From Prunella strophiata (taxonomy: Eukaryota > Chordata > Aves > Passeriformes > Prunellidae), in contig JAZBQD010000013.1 of assembly GCA_036583965.1 (NCBI GenBank), positions 10,786,763 through 10,850,762 on the forward strand: DNA of 64,000 nucleotides, given 5' to 3'. Numbering within the stretch: position 1 is the stretch's first letter; every line of letters starts with the position of its first letter. A program made the translations under genes and the position numbers. The notes beneath the pieces were generated by a model, which made no database searches, had not been told where the DNA came from, and saw only the letters and a program-made list of their open reading frames with translations. This document shows, piece by piece, positions 24,197 to 35,908 of the stretch.

Positions 24197-24209
24197 GGTG
24201 CCATGGAAC

Positions 24210-26090
24210 CCAACTCTCCAAGCAGAGGGTGGAGCAGGTCTGGAACAGCACCAAGCTCTCCCTGCTGGAACAAATCCCTGTTTTTCTGGTTCCCACTGGG
24301 TTCTGGGGACTGCTCCCCACCAGGGAAAGGGCAGGTGACCTCATGCTGACTTGCAGGGTGCATCAGTGTTCTTCTCTGGCCAGGGACCTGTGGCATGGAA
24401 TTTTTCATTTCCCTTATCTGTGTCCTGCGTGTCACTCAGGTTTCAGGGAAGAAGCAGTCAGGGTCTCAGTCAGCTCTGAAAGCCCAGCTCACCCCTTTAT
24501 GTGGAGGGCACTGCCACACAACCATGTAAGGCCATCAGAGAAGCTCACAGCTGAAAATACCAGCTCCCACGCTTGGAAAAAGTAGGTGAGCTCTAGGAAC
24601 AAAAGCCACAGCTGTGTCTCAGGTCAGCATCAGGTCTTCACAGGCAGAGATTAATTTCCTTTTTCCAGCGATAGGTGTTGCGGCAATGGCCACAAATTCC
24701 ATCTCAGAGAGCTGACAGGGCAGTGTGTGTCAGCAGAACTTCACCAAATGAATTGTAGTTGCTCTGTGATGTCTGATGGTTACGTGGTGGAAAGCTGAAC
24801 TTTTCAGGCTGGGTTTTACAGGACGGATGCAGACCTGCTCCCTTATCAGCTCAGCAGCTTATCACAGCCCCGTACAGACCGGAAAGGATGTGCACAGCAT
24901 GCGCAGGCTATGAGATAATGGCATGTCCTGGAGTGGAATAACCAGGTAAAGTGCTGTCCTTAGGAGAAAATGAAGTAAAATCTTCTGAAAGTCTTTGAAA
25001 GAAAATTACCAGTGGTTGAATTGTGCTTTGTGGAAAAGCAAAGCTGTAAAAACTCTGCTTCTTTTATTTGCATCACTATTTAAAATAACTTGGCCCCATT
25101 GCCTTCAGTGCTGCACAAAGATACTCCTGCTCTTGAGGGAAGACCAGACCCCAGTGCTCCCTGGCTGTGCCCATCTGGGAGAGCTGGAAGGAGGCTGGCA
25201 GTGCCCAGTTGCATCTTTTATGTACAAGCTCCTGCATCTTCCACAGATCTTCCTGTGGGCCACTGACCAACTGCATCTCTGCAGGTTTGATGCTTCCAAA
25301 CAAGAAACCTTCCAAGACCACCCTTCTGCCTGAAAGGAGCCATCTGTACCCACCATTGTCTTTGTAGGGACATTCCTAAAGAAGGCCACACACAAAGAAA
25401 CATCTCTCTTTGTCTCCATTTTCCCACCAAATAATAATAAAATTCTGAAATAAAATGTCTGCCAGAACTGTCCTTTCCATTGGCCATGGTAACTCATCTC
25501 TTCCTTGGCATTACTTAGCACCTATTGTTTTGGTGTGTATGAGAATTTCCTGCATTTGGTCACTGGAAGCAGAAAACAGCCTCAGGGGAGTTGGAGACAG
25601 GCAGCAGGGATGGGAGAGGGGGGATCCTGAGCATCCCTTGGAACAGGGTCTTACAGGCATCCAGCAAAAGGATTTATACATGGAACTGGAGGCCTGACCT
25701 ACCTTACACACAAGCCTTTTTTCACTCCCTGCATTGGCCCACTCTTACACTGACTCTGCAGGAGAAGCAGTGGCTTTGGGCAGCAATAACATGCTCCCAA
25801 CCACCTTTATAAATAAAACAAGAGTTTATGTTCTAAATCCCACACTTTGGAGAGCCCAAGGATTTAGATGGGATGGCCAAGCCAAGTTCCTAAGTCAAAG
25901 AGATGACACAGGACACACTATGTCCTGTGTCTATGTCAGTTTGAAACTGTGCACGTAGATCACAATCAGTGAAGACACATTTGAATCAACTTTCGATGTA
26001 ATCTTTCAAAAAAGAAAAAAAACCCGAATTATCACTGGCAAAAAAAAATTTGAGAAATCCTGTGGGGGAGCCACTGACGCAGGACTCCAC
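24210..26090. other. intergenic between divergent LRRC43 and the cytokine gene
   Basis: Presumed to hold the upstream control DNA of both genes. No coding exon, RNA gene or mobile element was recognised. A TTATAAATAAA stretch near 25806 is TATA-like but has no fitting first exon behind it. Confidence 0.4.
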
Positions 26091-26190
26091 AGCACTTAAA
26101 TGCAGCCTGGCTGGCCCCATGCACAGCACTCCAGGCAGGCAGAAGCTCCAGAACCAGCTCCCAGCCAAGCCACTGCTGTCCCATCCCGCC

Positions 26191-27818
26191 ATGGAATGCA
26201 GAGCAGGTGGGTGTGACTTACCCTTCCTACAGGCTGTAAGGTTGCCCTGGCTGGTGTTCATCTCTAGCTCAGCCACTTCATGCCTGTATGCTTTAAAAAT
26301 GTATCTCGTTGCACGAAACTATTAAGATTTGCAAAAAGCTATGCAGAAGATTGAGATTAATAATTGTATTTTTCTTTCCTTTTGGTTTCCTCTCTTCATC
26401 TGAATGCAGAGATCAACAGGTTTGCAATCTTCCTCTTCTGTTTACTGGTTCCTTTGGGCTCCATGGCACCGACAGAGACATCAGAAAGCAAAGTGACCAC
26501 AGGACAGAGGCAGAATCATTTCACTACAGAGATACCAACATTTGCATCAGTAATACAACAGAAAGCACATGAGTTGTTTGAATTCTATGTAAGTGCACCA
26601 TTTTCCATGTGCTGTGCCTATGTCTGTGGAGAAATCTCTTGAATTATTATAAAACACTAGAAAGACCACCAGAAAAGAAGTATTTGGGTTAAAACCTAAA
26701 GTAGCTCTTCTCTGTATTCCATGCAAGAAGGAAAGTGTTAATTGCATTATTTCAGGGCAGTTGGAGCAAGGGCAGCTGCAGAGAGCTTGGGTAGCTTTTC
26801 CTCAGCTCATTGCCAGCTGGGATCTTCCTGATTCCCAGAGTTCCTTCTCAGTCTCCTGAGTCCTGTTGGGCATCTTCTTGCAGGAATTTAGTCAGATCAC
26901 TGGAAACATGGTGAGAATTGCTTTGCCCTTCAGTGTGACCCTAGAACTTGAGCACTTCTGCCAAAAATCCTGCTCACCCATCCTTTCCTTAGAAAGGTAA
27001 AACATTCACTGAACCCAGGTGCCAATGCCTCAGACCAAGTTCAGTTCCTGGGACTGGGCTCCCAAGAGTATGTTGATAAAAATCAACATTGACATTTCCT
27101 CTGAATTCATTCCTGAAATCAAAACCATCTCTGCCGAAACAGATGGGAACACACACTGGCCAAACCAGATCTCTGGAATAGGTAAATTTTGCCCCTACAG
27201 CAAAGAATAGAACCCAAGGTTTAGAAAAGCTGAGAACCAAGGCAAGCAAGGCATGGGGATCTGCAAACTCTGTGCAATGCCTGCTTGATCAGAGGGATGG
27301 AGGTGTTAATACAGTGATTGAAATACAACCAAAAACCCCACAAATGGGCACACAAATGAGAAAGGGAAAGCAAATGATTAACAATTTAACAATTTCTCTC
27401 TTCTCTTCCTTCCCCACAGAACAAGTGCATCTCTGCAACATTCCACCCTGAGCCCAGGACTGTTATGTCCAAGGCCAGGGTCATGGCAGACAGCATACCC
27501 AAATGTCCAGCTTTCCAGGCAAACTGCTGTGCTTTGCACCACATCCACAATGCCCTGAAAACCTTGGGAGGTGACATAGAAACCTTCTGCAGCCAGAGCT
27601 CCAAAGGCTTGGTCCAGGCCAACCTCAACCAGCTGGGCACCACCCTGAGCCAAGGCACTGCCTTCTACACCTGCAGAAGCCAGGACCCGCCCCAGGTGGA
27701 GCCCCAGGGCCACACCATGAGCCAGGCAGACACAAAATCCTACATCTGGTGGGTTTTAAAGAAATATGAGGACATCATGGAGTTTACGAGAAAGCTGTAC
27801 TCTGAAGCAGCAGTTTGA
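26191..27818 (+). CDS. LIF/OSM/IL-31-family helical cytokine, candidate avian IL31
   Basis: A secreted four-helix class I cytokine, inferred to signal through a gp130-type receptor. Exons: 26191-26206 (ATG in cccgccATGG; MECRA), 26410-26588, 26884-26910 and 27420-27818. They total 621 nt and 206 residues, with intron phases 1-0-0. Residues 1-25 are a signal peptide (NRFAIFLFCLLVPLGSMA). Helix A (about 46-70) ends LFEFYEFSQITG, like the L-x-x-Y-x-x-QG end of the LIF group. KCPAFQANCC (102-111) resembles LIF's P-x-F-x-A-N loop. LHHIHNALKTLGGDIETF is a B-helix, 138-157 a C-helix, and TKSYIWWVLKKYEDIMEFTRKL (179-200) a D-helix. Six mature cysteines (77, 103, 110, 111, 131, 159) allow disulfides. 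No N-x-S/T sequon is seen in the mature part. Position and orientation between LRRC43 and MLXIP match mammalian IL31. The tail is rich in AUUUA. Sequence alone would also fit a LIF/OSM-like gene. Skipping the micro-exon keeps frame (197 residues). Confidence 0.8.
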
Positions 27819-28411
27819 TATGCCAGGATGAAAAAATTGCTTGATAGGTCTCTGTAAATGAGACCTGTCAGGGGTTATGGGATCAGTTTGATGCCAGGAT
27901 CAACATTGATAATGTACTTGCTATTCTCTATAACTATACAATCCTGTTTAATTTAATATTTAAGGATGAATGTGTTATTGACTGTATTTATTAGAGAACT
28001 ATTTATACTGTCTTAGTTGCAACAGCATACAGTAAGGATGGACTAATGTGTGTCAAGGTAATTTAATTAACCAACCCTGACATATATAAGCAATCAGGAA
28101 AGTGTAATTTCAGTAATTTTAATGTTATTTATATTTTCATCTTGCAGTTTTTTTTAAAAAAAAGGTTGGTTGTCAGCAGGCTGATTTTGTACTTCTCTCT
28201 ACTACTGAATTTTATTTATGAATTTATACAACACATCTATTTTTATAAATCTATTTAAGCAATTAGTTTATATATTTATTTATTCATATTTTAAACTCTT
28301 ATATTTTAATACTGAAAGGGATCTATTTGTTACTTAGTAGATGAATGGTTTTACTCATTTCTGTTACCACCTTTGGATAGAAACTGGAACTGAATTAAAA
28401 TATTAAATAAA
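27819..28411 (+). promoter_or_regulatory. AU-rich 3'UTR of the cytokine gene
   Basis: At least ten ATTTA pentamers occur in this stretch. They include overlapping copies in TATTTATTTATT at 28273-28284, which contains the TTATTTATT nonamer. Such elements recruit TTP/ZFP36-type decay factors and are typical of inflammatory cytokine mRNAs. This supports the identification independently of the protein. Confidence 0.85.
28406..28411 (+). terminator. cytokine gene poly(A) signal
   Basis: A canonical AATAAA about 590 bases past the stop and just after the AU-rich block, followed by a GT- and T-rich stretch. Confidence 0.75.
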
Positions 28412-30755
28412 GCAAGTATTGTTGGATTCTCTTTTTACTACTTCTTTTTTACAATATATTTTGCACTGGCCCTGTTCTGCTCAGACTTCTCCAGGAAAAG
28501 TGGGTTTGATATCAACTGAGTTACACTGCCATTCCCCCAAAAGTGTGAGAGGGGATCCTAGAAAAGCACTCAAGATTCCCAAGAGGAACTGAAGGACCAA
28601 GCTCCTTGCTGGGGCCAGGGGAAGAATTCCTCCCAAACAGGCCCCATTTCAGACACAGCTGTGGAGATGTCACATAGTGGGGACATGAAGGAGGTAAAAT
28701 TCCAAATTCATATCCTTCCTTTTTAATAGAAAAAGAAGAGTGATTGGGAAAAAAAAAAATCACTGCCTGGGGTTGTGCTTATCCCCAAGGCTGAAGCAAC
28801 ACCTGCCTGACCTTTCCAGGTGGGGTCAGCAAACCTCTCAGAGGAGGAAAACAGTCACACCCCGAGGGCTGAAACATCCCCACTGTGAAGGACTGACACA
28901 AACCACTTAAGCCTTGCTGAACCAGAGGATTATACAGGGCCGCTCCCTGTGGTTTCCTCTCCCATGCATGGCTTTTGTTTCACCTTCTGAAGATATAAAT
29001 AGCTCAACAAAAGTGTTTTCCTTAGAAAGGGAAATGCTTCCTCAGCAGCACTAACAAGATGTCAAAGTGAGTCAGAGTCTGTCCGAACTCTGTCATGGGA
29101 AGAGTCACCTGAGGAAGAAGAGTTGTTCTTCCCCTGGGGGAACACTCAGACAGTCACTGCCAAGAGGAAAAGGCACCAGCCCCAGGCAGAACAGTGGGAC
29201 AACACCTGCAGCCCTGTGGCCTTCCTGGTTACCAGGGCTCACACAAATCCTCCCCAGCCCTGGAGGGCTGCAGGTTGGGGGATACACCTGTGCCACAGGC
29301 AGCATCTCTGCTGTGATCATGATTTGGTCACCAGCAAAGACCTCCTGACATGCAGCTCCCCTTTTATCCTGGTTAAAAACAAAGCTTTCGAGGCCTATGA
29401 GGAATGAAGGGTTTGGATGCAGGAGCCACAGATGGGCTCTGTGAGGAGTGTCAGGACCCAGGGATGTGATGAGTCTCATCTTTCCTGGGTTTGTTTCCAT
29501 TTGGTGGTGGAAAGGCACTGGGGGTTTGACACACACACCTTGTTCTGAAACTGGAGCATGTTACACATCTCTCTGGATGACAACAGGGGCTCCTTCTGTG
29601 TTTGCACACAGGGAACTTCCCCAGCACCCAAATAACCACTCCTTGTCTGCCTGCCTCCTGGAGAAGGTATAGAGATGAGCTCCTGAGGGAAAATATAGGT
29701 TAAAATAAATAAATAGAAAACTACTGAGCATTCTATTCCATTCTTTGAGAAATAAAGAGAGCCCTGGGCTGTGAAATCACTTACAGCAGGGATTTCATTT
29801 GGCATCATTTCCACAGAGCAAGTGCAGGTCCACTTTTGGCAGTGCTCAAGGGTTAGCAGAGCCAGCCACAAAAAGAAACCACTTCATAAACTCTTTTGGC
29901 ACCTCAGCTGGAGTTACAGCAGCCTCCCTGAAATCACCACTAAATCAGTAATACAGAAACAGTGCTCTGCAGCCACAGCTTCCTCCCAGAGAGCCTTGAT
30001 AGCATCGCTGCAATAACTCTGGTGTTTGTAGTGCTTGGTCAAGAGTGAAGGCAGGCTGAAGAGCTGGTTTATCACTCTTGAAATAGGGTTTTCACTCCCA
30101 CCAAAATGCTTTATGTGAGATCAAGCTTGTGATTTCTGAAAAATTAAATGTAGGGTTTTTGAACCCTGCTGTACCTCCTGGAACCACAGGCCTGACTCAT
30201 CAGTTCTCATCAGAAATACCAAATCAAAAGCACCAATCACAAGGATAACATCAACCAGCACAAACTCTTGTGCGGTGATTTTAAAATAAAATCCTTCTTT
30301 TCATTCTTCTATTACCTTTCACTTCAACTAGAGCCTCACTGCTGCTTCCACTAGGCAAGAAAATCCAAAATGCCAGGGAGGTGACAACTGAAGCACAGAG
30401 AGCTGGAGTGTCCTACCAGAGAAAAACAAAAATCAGTCATTGAAGGCAGATTTATTAATTTCATTTTTAAAATGGACTTAAGCAGCTCAGTGCCTAACAC
30501 TGAAATCAATCCCAAAAGGAGTCCAAATTTCAGCAACTCCACAGAGGATACAGAGCCCTGCTCTGGGAATGCCAAACACACAGATCCAAAGGTAACTCCA
30601 GCACTGTCCACAGGGCAATGAGCTCTTGGCACCTTTTAGAGCTGCAAAAAGGATTCTAGGTGCTGACCCTGGTCCAGGAATAATTCTGCTTACCATTTCC
30701 TCACCTCCAGTCAGAAAACAAAGGCATTACAACCAGTTTCTTCCAAAAAATATCC
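28412..30755. other. intergenic between convergent cytokine gene and MLXIP
   Basis: Unique sequence between two convergent 3' ends. Open frames up to about 140 codons near 29105-29536 have no family similarity. No repeat family was recognised. Confidence 0.4.
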
Positions 30756-30761
30756 TTTATT
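30756..30761 (-). terminator. MLXIP: distal MLXIP poly(A) signal
   Basis: Plus-strand TTTATT is AATAAA on the MLXIP strand, about 5.1 kb past the stop. A proximal candidate lies at 35272-35277 and would give a 3'UTR of about 0.65 kb. Confidence 0.55.
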
Positions 30762-33700
30762 GTTTTGGTTGTAAATATAAAAAAATGCATTGCACAATTT
30801 AACAGACCTACTGAAAAGTGCTACATATCAACAGCACAACAGAAGTTGTCATGCAACAGAACAGGAAACCTAAGCAAAGCAAGAGCACAACCTGAAGTTC
30901 TCATACCTTCAAGCTTTTCTTTTTTCCTTTTTTCTTAACAAGAATGAATTCCATTCACTTAAAACACATTTAAGTACAAGGTTAGAAGAAGAAAACAATC
31001 TATTTATTCATTTAATTGTTAAAAGGCTTGCTCATAACATTGATATCTTTTGACTTAAAACCTTATTCATGTTGGAAAAGTTCAGATATAAAAAGTTCAG
31101 ACAATGGCTAGAAATTAACTCCATTATATACCAAAGGTGTGTTTCATTGTAACTGAAGTTACTGTAATTGTAACTGAAGAACTCAAGTTTTACAGATAAA
31201 GCTACAGTTTGGTTCTACCACTTCTGCTCTAACACAGTAAATGAGCAGAAAATCCAACCAAGAGTGAAACCAAAGAAAACTAGAGATTTAACTGATGTTG
31301 TGGGAAAAATATCAGAGTCCTATAAAAGAAAAAAAAAACCCAAAATGAATCATCTCCTCTGAAACTCGTGTGTATAAATTGAGGAGTAATAGAAAAACTC
31401 CTGATGTCTCACCTAATTTAAAAAACTCCTAGAAGTTATCAACAACTGTCCACAGTCCTCCAGAGTGGTGTGACTGAAGCCCTAAAGAATCTGAACTGGA
31501 TGCCATCAGCCTTTTGTTTTTTGGTGGTTTTCCATGCAATAAAGGTGGGAAGGAAGCAAAAAATAGAAAGAAAAATGAGAAAACAGTGAAAAATCCATTA
31601 AATTTTCAGCAGTACCTTCTAGCTGACAACATCAAGGCAAGAATTATCCACTCCAGAAACTGAGAAAGTGAAACAACCTTCAAAGTAAGCACTATCCTTA
31701 CTGAACATTTCTGCAGTGAGCTGCCCTCTCCTGTTCTCAAACTCCTTTTCAAGAGTTTTGGCCTTCAAAAGCAAACAAAATTAAATTTACCTGTCCCTGT
31801 CCCTTCTACCACATGTGAACACAAACACACACACACAGAGGAATGTAAAAAACCTGAAGATACAATGGGATGCAGTTTTTCAATACATTTGACAGCCCTT
31901 TGTCTTTTCAAGCCATTTCAGATGTAGAGGTTTAAGGCCTTGCCTGTTTCCTGGGTTTGGCAGAGCAGAGATTATGTCCATGTGTGCACTCCTGTTCCTG
32001 CACATGGCAGTGGAGAGGGGTGGATTCAGCAGGGAAGTTGCAATTTTTTTCCAAACATAGAAACAGTTACTCTCAACCTCAGTCTGAAAGAGTCACAGTA
32101 ATGCCACACAGATAAAACCCTCTAAAAAGCCAGGGAAGCCCCACTTCCTCCATTCTCTGAATTTTCAACACAGCATCATTTCAGGGGGAACAATGGATGA
32201 CTTATGATTAATCAAATGCATCCACGACACCAAGACCTAAGGCACAGATGGAAACATTCTGGTAGCCCCCACCTTCAAGGAAGCCTTCCCCAGGGGTCTA
32301 GAAAAGCATGGAAGAACATTCCAGTCAGGTCAAATGGTATTAACCAAGAATCCTTTGGTTTTGTGCAGTGATTAGACTGTCATGGTGAAGTGTGCACTTG
32401 TCTCTGATCCTACTCCTCAGAAATTCCTTCAATTCTAGTTTGCTCCTGGACCTTCACCCCTTACTGCACCTGCTAAAAGGAGGCCAATAACTACAATACA
32501 AGCTAATAACTACACCAGATAATGCCCAAGTTCTCCAGAATTTGTGTTTGGGGTGGGGTATACATCTACAGTATACCAGTTAACACAATTTGAGATCAGA
32601 AGGAACAAGCAGACAATCCCATTTTGACTTTGTGCATATCATAGGCCATAAATAAGTTTTTAGCTACTCCTTTATTGAGTGAAATATGTTGGATTTGACA
32701 GAATATGACTTGTATTCAGTTATATGGAGGTTCTCCAGAAGTTTAGCACCAGACAGATGTGCAGCACCTGCAATTCTGCGCAGATTATAGGCACTGTGTG
32801 TTTGGCTTGCTTACTTTGGTGACACTGAAGAAATCAGAGTGCTTAAATTACAAAACTTTGGAAAAAAAAAAAAACTATTTAAACTCCTCCATGGGTAAGA
32901 AAGAAAGACTAAGGTGTTTAAACATAAATCAAAGTGGAAAACTATGCAGGAACTAATACATACGTGGTCCATCTCTTTCCATACCAATCTTTAGTGATTC
33001 TACTGCTCAGATGTGAGACATAAACCAGCTTTTTCCTCCTGTGTTTTCAAATGAAGTGAAATCACTCTCTTCACAAGGCTGACTGATAAAAGAATCCTGA
33101 TCTGCAATAACAGGGTGACAAGAACATATTGAATCACTGCTTCAAAGAGCAGCCACATCATTTCTGGTAATTGCACTAGTGGAAAGCATCTTTTCACTTT
33201 TCCTTTCCTCCCTCCTACACTCTTGCCTAAGTAAGCAATACGTAATTTTTTTCTCTTTAAGATTTACAGTTTTTTAATAGTGCTTTGAGTTTGTTTCTGC
33301 ACCACAATTTGTTAAACAAGCACTTGCCCTCCAGTTGTAACCAGCTCATGGTGCAATCTGATGGGTGAGTTTTCCATCCACGTCAAAACTGTGAATGGAC
33401 AAAATTTCTGGCAGTTCAGGTGAATTACCCCTCCCTGTTCCTTTAAGGCTGCTTTCAGTTTCCAATCCATTCAGTGAGATAGGGGATCTTAGGGTCTCAG
33501 CTCTCAGATCCCCCTGGGCCCTGAAGGATGATTGTACTGCACTGTGATTGCTGGGACAAAACTCCCACGTCATCGATACCAGAAATGGCAAAAATCAGAC
33601 ACCATCACTGCTGACAGGCAGGAGGCCACACTGCAAGGGAGGCACCAGAGAATCTGCTCATCTGAAAAGGTCAGCAAAAACACCAGCTCTTGGACAATAT

Positions 33701-35908
33701 GTCTGCTGCTTTCTTCCTAGAAGCCCACACGTTTTTAACACAGAGTGAGATCAGCCCACTGAGGAGAGGACATAAGGGACATCCCCAGCTCATCACAGTG
33801 TAAAATGATTGTACTGGAGTCAAATTCACAACTAGTGATAAAAAATGGGAGGATTGAAAGCACTGATTTAAAAAAGCATTTACTTATATAACACTTCTTA
33901 CCCAGATGTATCCAAAAGAATATTGCTTAATTGATTACAACATTATGAAAGATCTGGGAATGGATCCCTCCAGAAAATCTACTCACTATTTAATTACTAT
34001 GACAAGCTTTGCACACCATTCCTTAGCTGAGACTTGAAATTTTGTTGTTTCTGTCACAGGGACGCAGGTTTTCATATGTACCACAAACTTCAAAATATAT
34101 GTCAAATCTACTGTAAAAAAAAAAAAAAAAAAAGAAAGAAAAGCATGTCCCCCTCTGCCTGCACAGCTACAGGAAGCTGTGTTGATACAAATTGTGCCAT
34201 TCTGCCTCCCCTTCAGTCCTCAGTCCCTCCATGCAGGGAGAGGCTCACCTTTAGTGCTTTGTCCTTCCCACAGTGCTGCTCTCACAGAAGGAACTCTGCA
34301 AGGAAAGCCATTAGCTGCAAAATCTCAGGAGAATGGAGAAACAAGAACAAAACCTCCACCTGTGCTCAGCCCTACTCCCCATGCCCATTGTTTCCTTCCA
34401 AACTTTGGCCCACCAAGTGGAGGAGACTGGGGACAATGCTGAGAAAAGCTCCTTCCCCCAAGGAGAACCTACTGAGCCCATTTCAGAGTGTGCAACCCCC
34501 AAGTGCTCCAGTTATTCCTCATTTTCCCACTGTGAGAGGCTGCACAGCACCTCCAGCCTGCTCTTGGAACTGGAAGAACACTGCTCAAGGGAAGTGTTCC
34601 CACTGTTTGCATAGCTCTGAACAATCAGGATCAAGTAGTGAGTGGAATTACAAGGGTCATGGGATCATCCAGACTATGAACAATCAGCTGGAATGAACAT
34701 CCCAGTGCTGTCCCAGGATGGACAATCACTGCTGGAAAGGGACTCAGTTTACCTGCAGCAGAGCACAGTAAGTGCTGAGATTGTCACAGAAAAATGTTAT
34801 GCAGTATTTTGAGTTTTAAACTTATTTTTACATGTTCTGTAATTAATGTTGAACAGAACCTTCCCATACAGACCAGGCCTAGCAAAGTCCTTCAGGTTTT
34901 TCAGACTAGAAGGCAAAAAGAAGAAGCAAAAAACAGACAAAGAAGCAAAGAACTGACTGCAAGTCTGTGTGGTTTGATATAACTTCTGAGATAATAAAAA
35001 AAGCCAATATTTAACATTACAAACTCAATTTTTGTCTCTGAAGTGCTACTACATTTACCTATGGATGTGTTTTATATGTGCACATTTTGTGAGGATGGCA
35101 GCTGAACTGTGCAGAGTGCAAGAAAATAGTTCATTGATTAAACTGATATAAAATTCATGTATTTATCCTAATTGCAGAGTTTATACAATCTACAACTGTT
35201 TTCTTGCACTTACTGCACAGCCTGCTACTCCCTTGCAATGGCTATATAAAAAAAAATAAAAAATCAGCTACTTTATTTACTAGAAAATAAAGCACGTCTT
35301 GAAACCGATCAAATGCAATGATACACTCATTAAAATAAAAATACACAAAACACAGCCTGAGATTTTAATTCTAGTATTTTTGCCATGAGTTGACATCACT
35401 GACAGATTTTTCTTCTCCTTTGGTTTTTCATATGATCTTGTTTAACAATTTTCACTATTCAAGTAAAACACATGGAACCGAATACCAGAGAACAAAATAA
35501 AAAGCACATTTTGCTTCATGAAATCAGAAGTACTTTTTCCCCTTGAAGAGCACATTCCTTGGTGTACAGGATTTACACTTCAGAGAACTGAGGGCGTTCC
35601 ATTAGTTGCATAAGGATGCATTGATGGAGATCTATTGCTGCCTGCAGGGCTCAAACCTGCTGAGTTTACCTGAGCTTGGTGTTTTTTCTCACGTGACAGA
35701 GCACAGCACAGCACTGGAGAGGAACCCAAACCGTTCTGACAACGCTGCATCACCTGCACCTCTTTCGCAAGGCAGGGCCAGGTGCCCTGAACAATGTCTC
35801 AGGTGATGGAGAGAATCCTTTCTAAAGTGCACCAACTGGAGGAGCCTGGGCAGGCAGGGCCTGGCAGGTTCTCCAGCCCTGGGACAAGCACCTCAGTGTC
35901 TTTGGTTG
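30762..35908 (-). other. MLXIP: MLXIP 3'UTR (long form)
   Basis: A coding-free, AT-rich stretch follows the MLXIP stop until the distal poly(A) signal. Mammalian MLXIP also has a multi-kilobase 3'UTR, as I recall. The longest open frame, 220 codons at 34034-34696 on the other strand, crosses an A-run and shows no family similarity. UTR extent is inferred from the signals only. Confidence 0.55.

Noticed and set aside
25804..25816. TATA-like TTATAAATAAA as the cytokine promoter
   Set aside because: It lies almost 400 bp before the start codon and no exon 1 with a fitting donor follows it; the short 5'UTR model with a weak TTAAAT near 26096 fits better but is itself unproven.
27065..27180. Possible extra cytokine exon (SMLIKINIDISSEF...) ending at a GTAAAT donor
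   Set aside because: Its acceptor is weak and it ends in phase 1, while the next exon needs phase 0; including it would put the last exon out of frame.
34034..34696. 220-codon open frame on the plus strand within the MLXIP 3'UTR
   Set aside because: It crosses a 19-A run read as poly-Lys, has no family similarity, and lies antisense in a UTR.
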